A stretch of DNA of 64,000 nt, from assembly GCF_009759665.1 (NCBI RefSeq), contig NZ_WQNE01000002.1, forward strand, positions 186,001 to 250,000, written 5' to 3'. This document shows positions 8,921-17,665 of this stretch, piece after piece. The DNA comes from Bradyrhizobium cajani (GTDB lineage: Bacteria > Pseudomonadota > Alphaproteobacteria > Rhizobiales > Xanthobacteraceae). The notes under the pieces are model-generated. The model was not told the origin of the DNA. It saw only the letters and a program-made list of their open reading frames with translations, and made no database searches. Positions within the stretch are counted from its first letter, which is position 1, and the number at the start of each line of letters is the position of its first letter. The position numbers and the translations under genes are program-made.

Positions 8921-8945
8921 AAGGGCGGCCGATCAGGCCGCCCTT
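8921..8945 (-). terminator. Intrinsic terminator after the dienelactone hydrolase gene
   Basis: A perfect 10-bp stem (AAGGGCGGCC / GGCCGCCCTT) with a five-base loop. Read on the minus strand, a T run follows (complement of the A run at 8919-8922). It starts 12 bases past the stop codon of the gene at 8957-9844. Confidence 0.75.
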
Positions 8946-8956
8946 CGAAACCAGCG

Positions 8957-9844
8957 TCAGCTCAAGACGCCGTACTTCTTGAACCAGGACTGTGCCTGCT
9001 TCCAGGCATCCTCCGCCGCATCCTTGCGATAGCTGCCGCGGTAGTCGGCATGGAAGCCGTGCGGCGCCTCCGGATAGATCTTGAACTCGGCCGTCTTCTT
9101 GCTCTGCTCGAGCGCCGCCTTGAGCTGCTCGACCTGCGCGACGGAAATGCCGGTATCGGCACCGCCATAGAGGCCGAGCACCGGCGCCTTCATCTCGGGC
9201 GCGAGCTGAAGCGGGCTCTTCGGCCACAGCGGGTTGGCAGGATCGACGATCGAGCCATAGAAGGCAACGCCCGCCTTGAGGGCGCCGCTGTGAGCGGCAT
9301 ATTCCCAGACCGTACGTCCGCCCCGGCAGAAGCCGATGATGCCGAGCCTTGTGGCGTCGCCGCCTTGCGAGCCCGCCCAGGACACCGTCGCATCGAGGTC
9401 GGACAACAGCTCGGCGTCCGGCTTGACATTGACGACTTGCAGCAGGTCCTTGGTCTCGGTGACCTTGGTCAGATCGACGCCCTTGCGGAAGTAATAGTCG
9501 GGCGCGACGGCGAATGCGCCAAGCTTGGCCAGGCGCCGCGTCACGTCCTTGATGTATTCGTGCAGGCCGAAGATCTCCATGGCCACGACGATCACCGGCG
9601 CCTTGGTATTGCCGGCGGGACGGGCGAAATAGGCTGGCATCTCCTCGGAGCCGACCTTGATCCTGGCGTCGCCGGCCTGGAGACCATCGGTATCTGTCGT
9701 AATGACCCCGGCGCGGACCGGACCGGCCGCAAGCGTGTAGCCGGCGGCGACGGCCGCGGTGGCGCTCATGAATCCGCGGCGCGAGACCGGGGCGATCTTT
9801 GTCAGCCCGACGACGTCGGACGTCATGGTGGTTTCAAAGCTCAT
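8957..9844 (-). CDS. Tat-exported dienelactone hydrolase family protein
   Basis: Alpha/beta hydrolase of the dienelactone hydrolase family, 295 residues. A twin-arginine signal (SRRGFMSATAAVAAGYTLA, residues 21-39) predicts export of the folded protein to the periplasm. The catalytic triad is visible: Cys173 in GFCRGG, Asp230 in YGGADTG and His262 in APHGFHADYR. Glu90 in AMEIFGLH is at the position of the family's activating glutamate. Start ATG is preceded by AAAGGGAATAGG. Flanked by a terminator downstream and the MHS transporter upstream on the same strand. The natural ester or lactone is unknown. Confidence 0.9.
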   Translation of the reverse strand: MSFETTMTSDVVGLTKIAPVSRRGFMSATAAVAAGYTLAAGPVRAGVITTDTDGLQAGDARIKVGSEEMPAYFARPAGNTKAPVIVVAMEIFGLHEYIKDVTRRLAKLGAFAVAPDYYFRKGVDLTKVTETKDLLQVVNVKPDAELLSDLDATVSWAGSQGGDATRLGIIGFCRGGRTVWEYAAHSGALKAGVAFYGSIVDPANPLWPKSPLQLAPEMKAPVLGLYGGADTGISVAQVEQLKAALEQSKKTAEFKIYPEAPHGFHADYRGSYRKDAAEDAWKQAQSWFKKYGVLS

Positions 9845-9957
9845 CCGCCTATTCCCTTTCCTTCTTCCTGCTGCCTGTGGTGATATCCCCGAAGGCGGGG
9901 CATTCGCCGATAATTGCCGGCGAAACGCAAATCACCAGGCTGCGAGCGTGCTTGCCT

Positions 9958-11256
9958 TCAGGCCAAGCCCTGAGGTTTCTTCAGCGGCGCGGTTTCGGGC
10001 ATCAGGCTCATCGCGACAAGTCCGACGATCGCTGCGAGCAGGAGATACCAGGACGGCGCCAGCGGATTGCCGGTGACGTGGAGGAGCCAGGTAACCACGA
10101 GCTGCGCCGTACCGCCGAAGCTCGCGATCGCCACCGCATAGACGGTCGCGAACACGCCGCCGCGGATGTCCTGAGGCAGCGCCTCGGTGAAGGTCGCATA
10201 GAACGCGGTGAACGGCAGCGAGCCGATGATCGACAGCACGCCGAAGCCGACCAGGAGCGAGAGCGCGCCCGGTGCATGGACGATCCACAGGAAGGCCGGA
10301 TAGGTGAGCAGGAGGGTCGCGAGCTGCGGCCAGAACATGACCGGCTTGCGGCCCACGCGGTCGGCGAGCCAACCGCCGAACAGTGCGCCGACGATCTGAA
10401 GGCCGTTGCTGACCAGCGACACCGCAAAGGCCAGCGTCGGCGTCACATGCAGCGTGTTTTGCACATAGGTCGTCATGTATTGCGTGACGTAGGTCGAGAT
10501 CGTGCCGCTGGCCAGGATCATCAACGCCAGTGCAATGAGGCCGAGGTGGCGGCCGGCCTGTGAGAGATGGCTCGTATGCTCGGTGGCACTGGCAGCGGCT
10601 ATGTCCTGCGGAATGGCCTCCGGCAACGTCCGTCGCATCCAGACTCCGAACGGCAGGCAGACGGCCCCGATCAGAAACGCCACCCGCCAACCATAGGAAT
10701 CCAGCATCTCCGGCGCCATCGTCTTGCTCAGGATGACGCCAACGAGCGCACCGGCGGTCGCGGCGATCTCCTGGCTCGCCGGCTGCCACGCCACCACCAG
10801 CGCCCGATGTTCGGGTGGAGCGATCTCGATGAGATAGGCAGTGGTCGGCCCGACCTCGCCGCCCAGGGCGAAACCCTGCACCATGCGCGCCGCAATCACG
10901 ATGATGGGCGCGGCAAGGCCGATCGAGTCATGGGACGGCGTGAGTGCGATGGTCAGGATCGATAGCCCCATCAGGACAAAGCTGAGCAGCATGGCGGGAC
11001 GCCGGCCGATGCGGTCGGAATAGATGCCGAGCACGATCCCGCCGATCGGCCGCGTGACGAAGCCGGCGCCGAAGGTCGCCAGCGACAGCATCAGGCTGCC
11101 ATACTCGCTTCCGGTCGGGAAAAAGCTGTGGCCGATCTGGATGGCAAAGAAACTGTAGGTGATGAAGTCGTAGAATTCAAGCATGTTGCCGATAGTGGCT
11201 GCCAATGCCGCGCGTTTGACATTGAACGGCGCGGCTTGCTCGATTCCCAACGACAC
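9958..11256 (-). CDS. MHS-family MFS transporter (metabolite:proton symporter)
   Basis: Twelve-helix major facilitator of the metabolite:H+ symporter family (citrate, shikimate, proline/betaine and alpha-ketoglutarate carriers). The first helix motif NMLEFYDFITYSFFA, the loop motif DRIGRRPAM and the second-half loop DRVGRKPVM are all present. It is closest in feel to CitA-type carriers, but the substrate cannot be fixed. The frame reaches a GTG at 11277; AGGGA upstream favours the GTG at about 11256. Upstream is a roughly 400-base gap leading to a divergent MarR-type gene. Confidence 0.85.
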   Translation of the reverse strand: MSLGIEQAAPFNVKRAALAATIGNMLEFYDFITYSFFAIQIGHSFFPTGSEYGSLMLSLATFGAGFVTRPIGGIVLGIYSDRIGRRPAMLLSFVLMGLSILTIALTPSHDSIGLAAPIIVIAARMVQGFALGGEVGPTTAYLIEIAPPEHRALVVAWQPASQEIAATAGALVGVILSKTMAPEMLDSYGWRVAFLIGAVCLPFGVWMRRTLPEAIPQDIAAASATEHTSHLSQAGRHLGLIALALMILASGTISTYVTQYMTTYVQNTLHVTPTLAFAVSLVSNGLQIVGALFGGWLADRVGRKPVMFWPQLATLLLTYPAFLWIVHAPGALSLLVGFGVLSIIGSLPFTAFYATFTEALPQDIRGGVFATVYAVAIASFGGTAQLVVTWLLHVTGNPLAPSWYLLLAAIVGLVAMSLMPETAPLKKPQGLA

Positions 11257-11680
11257 TCTCACATTCCCTGGCTTCACTCGTGTGCCGGACTTAACCGTCT
11301 AGCCGCATTGCATCGCAACATCCATTAACCGAAAAAGACGGTTCTCCCTTGGTCGGCCACGCCGCCAGGCGTTGCAGGTGATGCATCTGTTCGCGCATTC
11401 GAAACGCTCGGCCGCAACAAATGGACACCGCGGTGGCGACAATGACACATCATGTTGCTCGGGCAGAGCACATCACCGTCAATTCGCGCGCACGCTGCCG
11501 TGATTTGATTGAAATTTTCAGAAGACTTGAGCCGTGCGGTTTACTCGAACTTTCTTTGTGACGCTCTAGTTCCACGATCGGAAAGTTCCATCTCCGCACA
11601 AGGAGGCGGCGTTCTCATCCACCTGGATTGCGCTTACCAAAGGCTCAATTGAATAAAGTTTTATCCGACCTGGAACTGAA
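11257..11680. other. Intergenic region between the MHS transporter and the first MarR-type gene
   Basis: About 420 bases, less GC-rich than the surroundings. No convincing coding frame, hairpin or repeat was found. It must hold the divergent promoters for both genes. Confidence 0.5.
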
Positions 11681-12259
11681 ATGAATTTGGCTCGCGAATC
11701 GATTGAACTGTTGGAGCAGGTCGCACGGATCCTGTGGTTTGAAGGCACCAAGCACGGCTTGCGTGATCGCGAGTGGATGGCGCTGCGATTTCTTTCCCGC
11801 GCCAACCGGTTTTCCCGGACGCCTTCGGCGCTGGCGAGCTATGTCGGCACCACGCGCGGCACCGCCTCGTTCATCATCGGCGAGCTCGAGCGGCTCGGTT
11901 ATCTGGAGCGAAAGCGCTCCGCCAAGGACAAGCGGTCGGTGATGCTGAGCGTCACGCAGCAAGGCAAGAAGTTCCTTGTGCGCGACCCCGTCACCGTTCT
12001 CCTCGAGGCAATCGCCGTCCTGGGCGACGAGACCAAGATACGCTTCCGTGACACGCTCCGGCACGTGCTGGATCAGTCGGACGCAGCCGAACAGCGGCAC
12101 CATACCGACGTCTGCAAGCGATGCATCTTCCTCCGGGAAGATCGCACCACCACCGACGGCAAGACGACGGTCGAGTTCAGTTGCCGCCTGTTTCGCGCAC
12201 CGATCGCGGATGCGGAGGTCGATCTGCTATGCACCAGCTTCGAGCATCACCGCCAATAG
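11681..12259 (+). CDS. MarR-type regulator with four-cysteine C-terminal tail (copy 1)
   Basis: 192-residue winged-helix protein. Residues 25-100 form the MarR-like DNA-binding part (LRDREWMALRFLSRANRFSR, then the wing with KDKRSVMLSVTQQGKKFL). A tail after residue 140 carries Cys145, Cys148, Cys168 and Cys184 in the pattern C-x2-C-x19-C-x15-C, which ordinary MarR proteins lack. The pattern could bind metal, an Fe-S cluster, or form a redox switch (inference). A close paralog with the same tail lies at 50495-51130, on the other side of the flagellar cluster. It converges with the unknown membrane protein gene at 12273-13223. Confidence 0.8.
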   Translation: MNLARESIELLEQVARILWFEGTKHGLRDREWMALRFLSRANRFSRTPSALASYVGTTRGTASFIIGELERLGYLERKRSAKDKRSVMLSVTQQGKKFLVRDPVTVLLEAIAVLGDETKIRFRDTLRHVLDQSDAAEQRHHTDVCKRCIFLREDRTTTDGKTTVEFSCRLFRAPIADAEVDLLCTSFEHHRQ

Positions 12260-12272
12260 AAGGCTGCGTCGA

Positions 12273-13223
12273 TCACGGCGCCGCCTTGCGCGACGAGTAG
12301 ACGACGCCGCCGCTGGTCTCCACCACCAGACGCCCGTTCTCGCTCCTGATCTCCTCGATGCGGCCAAGCCCGGGCACCTGCTGCCCCAATACGGCTTCGA
12401 TGACGCCGTTCGGGCCTTGCAGGATCGCAATCCCCTCATAGGCCTGGCGGACCGACCAGCCCTTGACCACCTTGCGCGGCGCCGACGTACGCTCGGACGG
12501 AGACACCGAGCCCGTGATCTCGGGCGCCGCGACCGAGGCCATCATCGGCGCTGGCTGCGGCAACGGCTGCTGTTGCGCCACCGCCGGTGCCGAAACCTGG
12601 GCCTGCGCCTGGGCGAGCTTGTCGAGCTTCACTGTAGAGGACGAGCTCACCCGCTCGATGCGGTCCAGGTTCTCGGCGAACCTGCCGAAGCGATCATTGG
12701 TCGCCTTGCTCGATTGATCGACCGCGGTGCGCAGACCGTCGAGATTTTCGGACACGCCCGATACCTGCCTGCGCAATTGCGCGACCGTATCGCGCAGATT
12801 CCTGATCTCGGCGTTGGCCGCGACGTTGTTCTGGGCGGGCTGGGTCGTGAGATAGGCGATCACGCCGGTGCAGGCGCAGAGCACGAGCATTGCGGCGACC
12901 GCCAATGTTGCGAGCGGCGCGACCCATGTCGGACGGGGCGGCGGCGGCTTCGCGACGATCACGGCCGGCTTGATCACGGTCGGCGCGGGTGTCGGTATGG
13001 CCATCTTGTCGAGGCGCGCCTTGGCGCGAATACGCTTCAGCCCTTCGAGCGCTTCTTTCGCCAGAACCTCGTCGCTTGCGGCCGCCGACACACGCTTTGC
13101 GCTTGCAGCGGGTTTCGCCGTTTGCGCCGCGCTGTCCTTTGTGTTGCGCACTTCCGGAGCTGGCTTCGCCGCTGCCGAAACTTCGGCAGTCTCGTTGGGA
13201 CGAGCTTTCCCATCGGACAACAT
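12273..13223 (-). CDS. Unknown inner-membrane coiled-coil protein
   Basis: 316 residues, not recognised. N-terminal 95 residues are Ala/Lys/Pro-rich and probably cytoplasmic. One membrane helix follows (about 101-126, PLATLAVAAMLVLCACTGV), then a coiled coil (about 137-205) and a Gln/Pro linker. A compact C-terminal domain (about 254-311) includes KGWSVRQAYEGIAILQGPNG and VPGLGRIEEI. Single-pass topology would place the coiled coil and last domain in the periplasm. Upstream at 13271-13285 is a CAGGCAAGCTTCTGC site, 48 bases before the start. It resembles the element found before the flagellar operons, so a role with the flagellum is possible. Confidence 0.75.
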   Translation of the reverse strand: MLSDGKARPNETAEVSAAAKPAPEVRNTKDSAAQTAKPAASAKRVSAAASDEVLAKEALEGLKRIRAKARLDKMAIPTPAPTVIKPAVIVAKPPPPRPTWVAPLATLAVAAMLVLCACTGVIAYLTTQPAQNNVAANAEIRNLRDTVAQLRRQVSGVSENLDGLRTAVDQSSKATNDRFGRFAENLDRIERVSSSSTVKLDKLAQAQAQVSAPAVAQQQPLPQPAPMMASVAAPEITGSVSPSERTSAPRKVVKGWSVRQAYEGIAILQGPNGVIEAVLGQQVPGLGRIEEIRSENGRLVVETSGGVVYSSRKAAP

Positions 13224-13270
13224 GTGATGATGCTCCGTTCGGTTCGATCTATCGAACGACGACGTTATTT

Positions 13271-13285
13271 GCAGAAGCTTGCCTG
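13271..13285 (-). promoter_or_regulatory. Candidate flagellar-regulon element before the unknown membrane protein
   Basis: Minus-strand CAGGCAAGCTTCTGC, 48 bases from the start codon of 12273-13223. It matches the GCAAGCTTC core of the element shared by the flagellar operons. It is a weaker and more isolated match than the others. Confidence 0.4.
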
Positions 13286-14047
13286 AAACGTGCGCATCGA
13301 AAACTCTTCATCGCGGACAGCGGCGACCTCAAATGAGTCGAACGCGTCATGCACGTGGCGAGAGTGCGACTCGAAAGACACACACTCGCCAAGATTTCGC
13401 CAAGCTGGAGTCGCGCCGCCACACATGAGTCGAATTGTCGCATGTGGAAACAAGTGCGAGAGAGTCAATCCCGGGTTGAAAAGCCCTCAATTCACATGAC
13501 CCGCAGCACCACCTAAAATAGCTGTAATTCTACAGGCATACGGAAATTTGGAACCGCCCCAACGCAAAACTAGTTTTGTTTCCAAATCAACTGTTGCGCT
13601 TAAAAATACAAAGCAACAACCCGAAACAAACCAACAGCATCAAGCACGTGTAGCAATCGCTTTGTTGCGCGCGCTTGATCGGAAATCGGCAGTTGTTACG
13701 GTCCTACACAAGTGATTCTCGCCAGTTGGCGAGGAGATCGACACAGTTCAGTGGTGTTCAGACGCGATGAGCAACTTGGCGCAACTGTTCTAGGTCGTTT
13801 TCTCAATCCGCTCCGCGAGGTGATCCGTAAGACACCCGCCGGGCCTCACGCAGTAAGCGTTCAGTATCGAGTCGAAGTAGCAGGCCTGCGAGACGCAGGC
13901 ACTGAATGCGTAGGGCTGCCCGCGAACATCGAAACCATAACAACGGTTTGCGGGAGAAGAATGTCGTCAAACAGCATGGTTGCCGTGCCGGGGCATCACA
14001 ACAACCCACCCGGCCGCGACGAGTGCGAAACAGGGGCGAAAAGACTG
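13286..14047. other. Long intergenic region upstream of lafR
   Basis: About 760 bases without a convincing gene. An open frame in phase with lafR extends back to 13712, but its translation has no regulator-like features. An ATG at 13961 with CGGGAGAAGA just before it is the only plausible longer lafR start. The stretch at 13500-13690 is noticeably AT-richer than the cluster and probably holds the lafR promoter. No operator could be named. Confidence 0.5.
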
Positions 14048-14818
14048 ATGTATATTATCGTTGATGATCGCGAGAGCGTCACGAACAGCTACGTTGGAGG
14101 GCTCGTTCGCGAAGGTGTATCGTCGATCGGATTCTCCTCCGGAGAATTCTGGGACTGGCTGCAATCTGCGAGTGAATCGGACCTGGCAGCGGTCGACGCC
14201 TTCCTCCTAGGGGATTGCGACGCCCGTGGAAGCCTGCCGCGGGCGATGCGCAAGCGCTCCTCGGCTCCCATCATCGCCATGAGTGGCCAGAAGATGCTCA
14301 AGAACACGCTGGAGCTGTTCGAATCGGGCGTCGACGACGTCGTGCACGTGCCGATTCATCTCCGCGAGATCCTCGCCCGAACGGCCGCGATCGCGCGCCG
14401 CCGGGTGGGCGACCTGCCGAGGCCCTGCGAGACCAGGATCCAGGTCTTCTTCAACGGGCGTGACCCCGAGATCGCGGGCCACGCCCTCACCCTGCCCCGC
14501 CGCGAACTGCGCATTCTCGAGTACATGGTCGCCAACCATGGCAAGTGGATCACCAAGACGCAGATCTTCAACGCGGTCTACGGCATCTTCGAGTCGACCT
14601 TCGATGAGAGCGTGATCGAGAGCCACGTCAGCAAGCTGCGCAAGAAGCTCCGCGACCGCCTCGGCTTCGACGCGATCGTGGCCCGGCGCTACGTCGGATA
14701 CCGTCTCAACATCCCGGCCGGCGAGACCCTGGACGAGCCGATGCAGGAGCTCGACGAGGTCGGCATTCTCCTGAACAGGGCCCACGCCGTGCCGGCGGCA
14801 TACTCGGCTGGAAACTGA
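14048..14818 (+). CDS. lafR: LafR/Rem-like orphan response regulator, master regulator of lateral flagella
   Basis: OmpR-type transcription factor, 256 residues. The receiver-like domain (1-118) is degenerate. The acidic pair Asp6/Asp7 is kept, but the phosphoacceptor position falls on Gly55 (AFLLGDC) and the conserved Lys is replaced by Val101 (VVHVPIH), so classical phosphorylation is unlikely. The C-terminal winged helix (about 130-222) is complete: RRELRILEYMVANHGKW, ESHVSKLRKKLR and VARRYVGYRL. Rem of Sinorhizobium and LafR of Bradyrhizobium are known orphan activators of this type, encoded beside flagellar genes. The start MYIIVDDRES matches where the fold begins; ATG 13961 has a better ribosome site and would add 29 residues. 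Confidence 0.85.
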   Translation: MYIIVDDRESVTNSYVGGLVREGVSSIGFSSGEFWDWLQSASESDLAAVDAFLLGDCDARGSLPRAMRKRSSAPIIAMSGQKMLKNTLELFESGVDDVVHVPIHLREILARTAAIARRRVGDLPRPCETRIQVFFNGRDPEIAGHALTLPRRELRILEYMVANHGKWITKTQIFNAVYGIFESTFDESVIESHVSKLRKKLRDRLGFDAIVARRYVGYRLNIPAGETLDEPMQELDEVGILLNRAHAVPAAYSAGN

Positions 14819-14846
14819 CGCGGCAGGGCACTGCTCCGAAACCGAC

Positions 14847-14882
14847 AACGGCCTCTGCGGAGTTAGCTCCGCAGAGGCCGTT
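14847..14882. terminator. Strong hairpin between convergent lafR and the flhA operon
   Basis: Perfect 16-bp inverted repeat, AACGGCCTCTGCGGAG (14847-14862) and its complement (14867-14882), with a four-base loop. It lies 28 bases after the lafR stop and 125 bases past the last gene of the flhA operon. The T runs are weak on both sides, but the position suggests a bidirectional transcription stop. Confidence 0.7.
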
Positions 14883-15006
14883 GCAGTTTCAGCGGCAGAG
14901 AGCGCAGGACGCGAGACGATGATGCCTCATCATCTCATCGCGTCCGGGGCGTCGGTCGAGCATGATCCGCTCGGAAAGGCGCCTGGCACTGCTTTCGGAT
15001 CGTGCC

Positions 15007-15462
15007 TTACGGCTTCTGGAATTCTTCCTTGGAAACGTAGTTGAAGTCCTCGACCAGGACGTCCTGAACCACGTCGGCCTGCATCCGCTCGTTGACACGC
15101 TGCTTGATGGCGGTCGTGAGGATGGAGAGATCGTAACGGGCGAGCTTCCTGAAATCGAGGCGGTCGTCGGCATAGATCCTGCGGAAAGCCTCGTCGACGA
15201 CGAATGGCTCCGGCGGAACGTTGAGCTGGTGCATGGTTCGCGCCTCCACCGTGTAGACGAAGCGCGCGACGATGTAGCCCTGCACATTGCCGCTCTCGAC
15301 CATGGGCACGCTCAGCGCGCGCGTCTTCTGGTACTGGAGCCCGTCGAGATATTCGTCCTTCGCCGGCATCAGGCTGCCCTTCTCCTTCCAGTAGGCCACG
15401 GCATAGCTCGTGCCCGCAGTGAGGATGCAGACCCAGAGCCCGGCGAGCACCAGTCTGATCAT
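15007..15462 (-). CDS. FliL-like membrane-anchored periplasmic protein
   Basis: 151 residues. One N-terminal membrane helix (about 3-24) is followed by a periplasmic domain. The domain's pattern recalls FliL: a strand pair around VQGYIVARFVYTVEA, a DEAFRRIY helix, and a C-terminal helix-strand with LTTAIKQRVNERM then VVQDVLVEDF. A second, clearer FliL (36444-36890) exists in the same cluster, so this would be a paralogous or distinct stator-associated factor. Last gene of the flhA operon; its start overlaps the stop of the preceding gene by four bases. Assignment rests on shape rather than clear identity. Confidence 0.6.
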   Translation of the reverse strand: MIRLVLAGLWVCILTAGTSYAVAYWKEKGSLMPAKDEYLDGLQYQKTRALSVPMVESGNVQGYIVARFVYTVEARTMHQLNVPPEPFVVDEAFRRIYADDRLDFRKLARYDLSILTTAIKQRVNERMQADVVQDVLVEDFNYVSKEEFQKP

Positions 15463-15971
15463 TTTCCGTCCTGTGTTGCACGACCGGTATAGGTGCCGTC
15501 CGACTCGACCTCCTTGATCGCCTTCACGATGATGGTCGCGACCTCGCGTACCGCATCGTAGTGCATTTCGAGGATCGAACGATTCCGCTCGAGCTTCTCG
15601 CGCAACCGCTGGATCTCCGCGGTGATCTCGACCTCGCTCCCGAGATGCATCCGTGCCCGCATCAGGCGGACGAATTCGAGCATGCTCCGGCTCTTGCGGG
15701 CGCTGAAATCGTCGAAATCGATCTTCTTGCCGGTCGAGAGCGCGACCGTCTCCTCCTCGACGATGCTCTCGAGCCGGCGGATCGTCGCCAGCAGGCCACG
15801 CACCTCGTCCGATCTCGCCGCGTCTGTGCCGTCGATCTCCGCCTCGCCGCCGACATTCGGCAGCAGCACGGGCAACAGCGCGTTGCCCGTTGCTGCTTCC
15901 GTCGTCGTCGCTCCGGTGTCCACGACCGGCTGCTCCATCACCAGAGCCGCCGCACCTTCTTGTGCCTGCAT
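15459..15971 (-). CDS. FlgN-like flagellar export chaperone (putative)
   Basis: About 170 residues, mostly helical. A disordered N-terminus is followed by a long hairpin-like helical part. RGLLATIRRLESIVEEETVA leads into a FSARKSRSMLEFVRLM segment, which fits the FlgN pattern of a helix with ExxxL and a KS-LL motif. FlgN binds FlgK and FlgL before export. The ATG at 15971 is chosen with GAGGGG upstream; an in-frame TTG at 15989 is the alternative. It sits between flgJ-like and the FliL-like gene. The similarity is weak by eye, so the name is tentative. Confidence 0.55.
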   Translation of the reverse strand: MQAQEGAAALVMEQPVVDTGATTTEAATGNALLPVLLPNVGGEAEIDGTDAARSDEVRGLLATIRRLESIVEEETVALSTGKKIDFDDFSARKSRSMLEFVRLMRARMHLGSEVEITAEIQRLREKLERNRSILEMHYDAVREVATIIVKAIKEVESDGTYTGRATQDGK

Positions 15972-16013
15972 AGGAAATTCACCCCTCAACTTCTGTCACC
16001 CATTCCCGGATCG

Positions 16014-16493
16014 TCATCCGGCCTTCCCCGTCACGTCCGTCCCCGCTGGATTTGCAGCGGCGAGCTGCCTGGCAATGCCGATGCCCTTGCCTTTCGCCAG
16101 TTGGGCGCCAAGTTGCTCCGCCAGCATCGACTTCCAGACGCCGCCGGCCGTCCCCTTGCCGAAGACTTCCTCGGACTCCTTCGGCAACATCGTCTCGACG
16201 AAGGTCTGGAGAATGAACGCCTCGAACTTGCGGTACACCTCGCCAGATGCCGGCGCCTTGATCACCTGTACGGGTGGACCGTTCACTGCCCCCGACTGCG
16301 CTTCGGAAACCTTCGTCGTGGATTGACCGGCGGCCGTCGCAGCGGCCTTGCCCACCTCCGCCTCCATCGTGGCCGCGAAATCGGCATTGGACGATTTCAG
16401 CGCATCCAGCTTGGCGGTCGCCGCCCGCTGCGTCACGGGATCGGCGGCCTCGAGCACGTCGAGAACGAGATCGGGTGTTGCTGTCACGATCAT
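16014..16493 (-). CDS. flgJ: FlgJ-like rod-binding protein (no muramidase domain)
   Basis: 159 residues. The C-terminal half carries the rod-binding signature: YRKFEAFILQTFVETMLP, then GGVWKSMLAEQLGAQLAKGKG and IGIARQL. It acts as rod assembly scaffold or cap in the periplasm. The peptidoglycan-cutting domain present in enterobacterial FlgJ is absent, as usual in alphaproteobacteria; a separate lytic transglycosylase gene at 25229-25810 probably supplies it. ATG at 16493 overlaps the preceding stop as ATGA. The frame is open much further upstream, but that part lies antiparallel to nothing conserved and is only the shadow of the fliJ-like gene. Confidence 0.8.
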   Translation of the reverse strand: MIVTATPDLVLDVLEAADPVTQRAATAKLDALKSSNADFAATMEAEVGKAAATAAGQSTTKVSEAQSGAVNGPPVQVIKAPASGEVYRKFEAFILQTFVETMLPKESEEVFGKGTAGGVWKSMLAEQLGAQLAKGKGIGIARQLAAANPAGTDVTGKAG

Positions 16494-16906
16494 GTCTTGT
16501 TCCGGCTGGCTGACCGTGGCGTCCAGTCGCGCACGGTGGGGCTCATTCCCGTCATCTCCTCGAGCGAACGCTTTTCGGCGTCGCGAAGCTTGTCCGCGAG
16601 CGCCGCCTTCGCGACCTGTTCGAGCTGTTTCACGCGGCGGCTCTCCGAGCGGACCTGGTCGAGCTGCTGCGATGCCTGCGCCTGAACCGCGCGGGCGCCG
16701 ACGCTCGTCCTGTTGAGGCGTCGCGCGATCGACTCGCTCGACGACCCGGCCGGCGGCTTCTCCTCGTTTAGGGCTCCGACCAGCCATTCCTGCTCGTCGT
16801 GCAAGCTTCGCTCCTGCTGGCGCAATTGCGCGAGCTGCCACTCGGACAGCCGGAGCTGGAGCTTCACGAGCGAGACCATCCGGCCGAGCTTGTCCGCGCG
16901 CGACAT
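16490..16906 (-). CDS. fliJ: FliJ-like coiled-coil export protein (putative)
   Basis: 138 residues, almost all charged helix: LVKLQLRLSEWQLAQLRQQE at the front and VRSESRRVKQLEQVAKAALA later, the two-helix coiled coil expected of FliJ. FliJ links the FliI ATPase to the FlhA export gate. It lies directly downstream of fliR (six bases) and overlaps flgJ by four bases. It is far from fliI, which is at the other end of the cluster. The fold fits, but FliJ sequences are poorly conserved, so the name is provisional. Confidence 0.6.
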   Translation of the reverse strand: MSRADKLGRMVSLVKLQLRLSEWQLAQLRQQERSLHDEQEWLVGALNEEKPPAGSSSESIARRLNRTSVGARAVQAQASQQLDQVRSESRRVKQLEQVAKAALADKLRDAEKRSLEEMTGMSPTVRDWTPRSASRNKT

Positions 16907-16912
16907 GACCGG

Positions 16913-17665
16913 TCACTCCGCCAGCCACGACGAGACGCCGAGCATGAACTGCGTCAGGAGCTCGTCGCTGGTGAGGTAGAGCAGCAGGAAGCCGCCGAAC
17001 AGCACGAAGGGGACCGAGATGAAATAGACCGGAATTGCCGGCGTCAGCTTGTTGATCAGGCCGACCGCCAGGTTGACGATGACGGAATAGACGATGAACG
17101 GGCTGGTGATGCGCAGCGTCAGCACGAACGCCTCCGACAGGCGGCCCGCGAGCTGGTTCAGCGCCATCTCGCCGCTCAGCCTTTCACCGGGATGCCAGAC
17201 GTCGTAGGAGTTCATCAACCCGCGCAGAACCTGCCAGTGCTGGTCGGTCATGAAGAACAACGTGGTGACGGCCGCCATGATCAGCGGCACCAGCGCCGGT
17301 GCCGGATCGGTGTCGCCGACCGGCGTTCCCGGGATGTTGCTGAGGCCGATCGCACTCGCCATCACCGTTGCCATGGTCTGGAGCGCAAGGAAGAACACCC
17401 GCCCGCCGAGGCCGATGACGCTGCCGACCACGAGCTCGGAGCAGATCAGGAGCGCGAGCGTCAGCGGCGCGGCATTGTCCGTGAGCGGTTTCAGCACCGC
17501 GATCAGGATCGGCGTCAGCGCAAACGTCGTGACGAGCGCGACAAACAGGCGGACCTGGGCCGGGACGTTGACGCTGGAATAGCCGGGCACGAGCATCAGG
17601 CAGGCGCCGATGCGGCAGAACACGATGAACGTCACCAGCACGCTGTCGGCGAGGCCGCTGATCAC
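16913..17665 (-). CDS. fliR: Flagellar export gate protein FliR
   Basis: 250-residue integral membrane protein of the flagellar type III export gate (FliP-FliQ-FliR complex). Several hydrophobic segments, with the N-terminal [20 protein letters not shown] and [14 protein letters not shown] typical of FliR, and [16 protein letters not shown] near the C-terminus. Start ATG overlaps the flhA stop by four bases (ATGA), so translation is coupled. Length is normal for the family. Confidence 0.95.
   Translation of the reverse strand: MISGLADSVLVTFIVFCRIGACLMLVPGYSSVNVPAQVRLFVALVTTFALTPILIAVLKPLTDNAAPLTLALLICSELVVGSVIGLGGRVFFLALQTMATVMASAIGLSNIPGTPVGDTDPAPALVPLIMAAVTTLFFMTDQHWQVLRGLMNSYDVWHPGERLSGEMALNQLAGRLSEAFVLTLRITSPFIVYSVIVNLAVGLINKLTPAIPVYFISVPFVLFGGFLLLYLTSDELLTQFMLGVSSWLAE

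Noticed and set aside
13712..14047. 112-residue N-terminal extension of LafR
   Set aside because: The frame is open but has no regulator-like sequence and no ribosome site at 13712; the fold begins at 14048.
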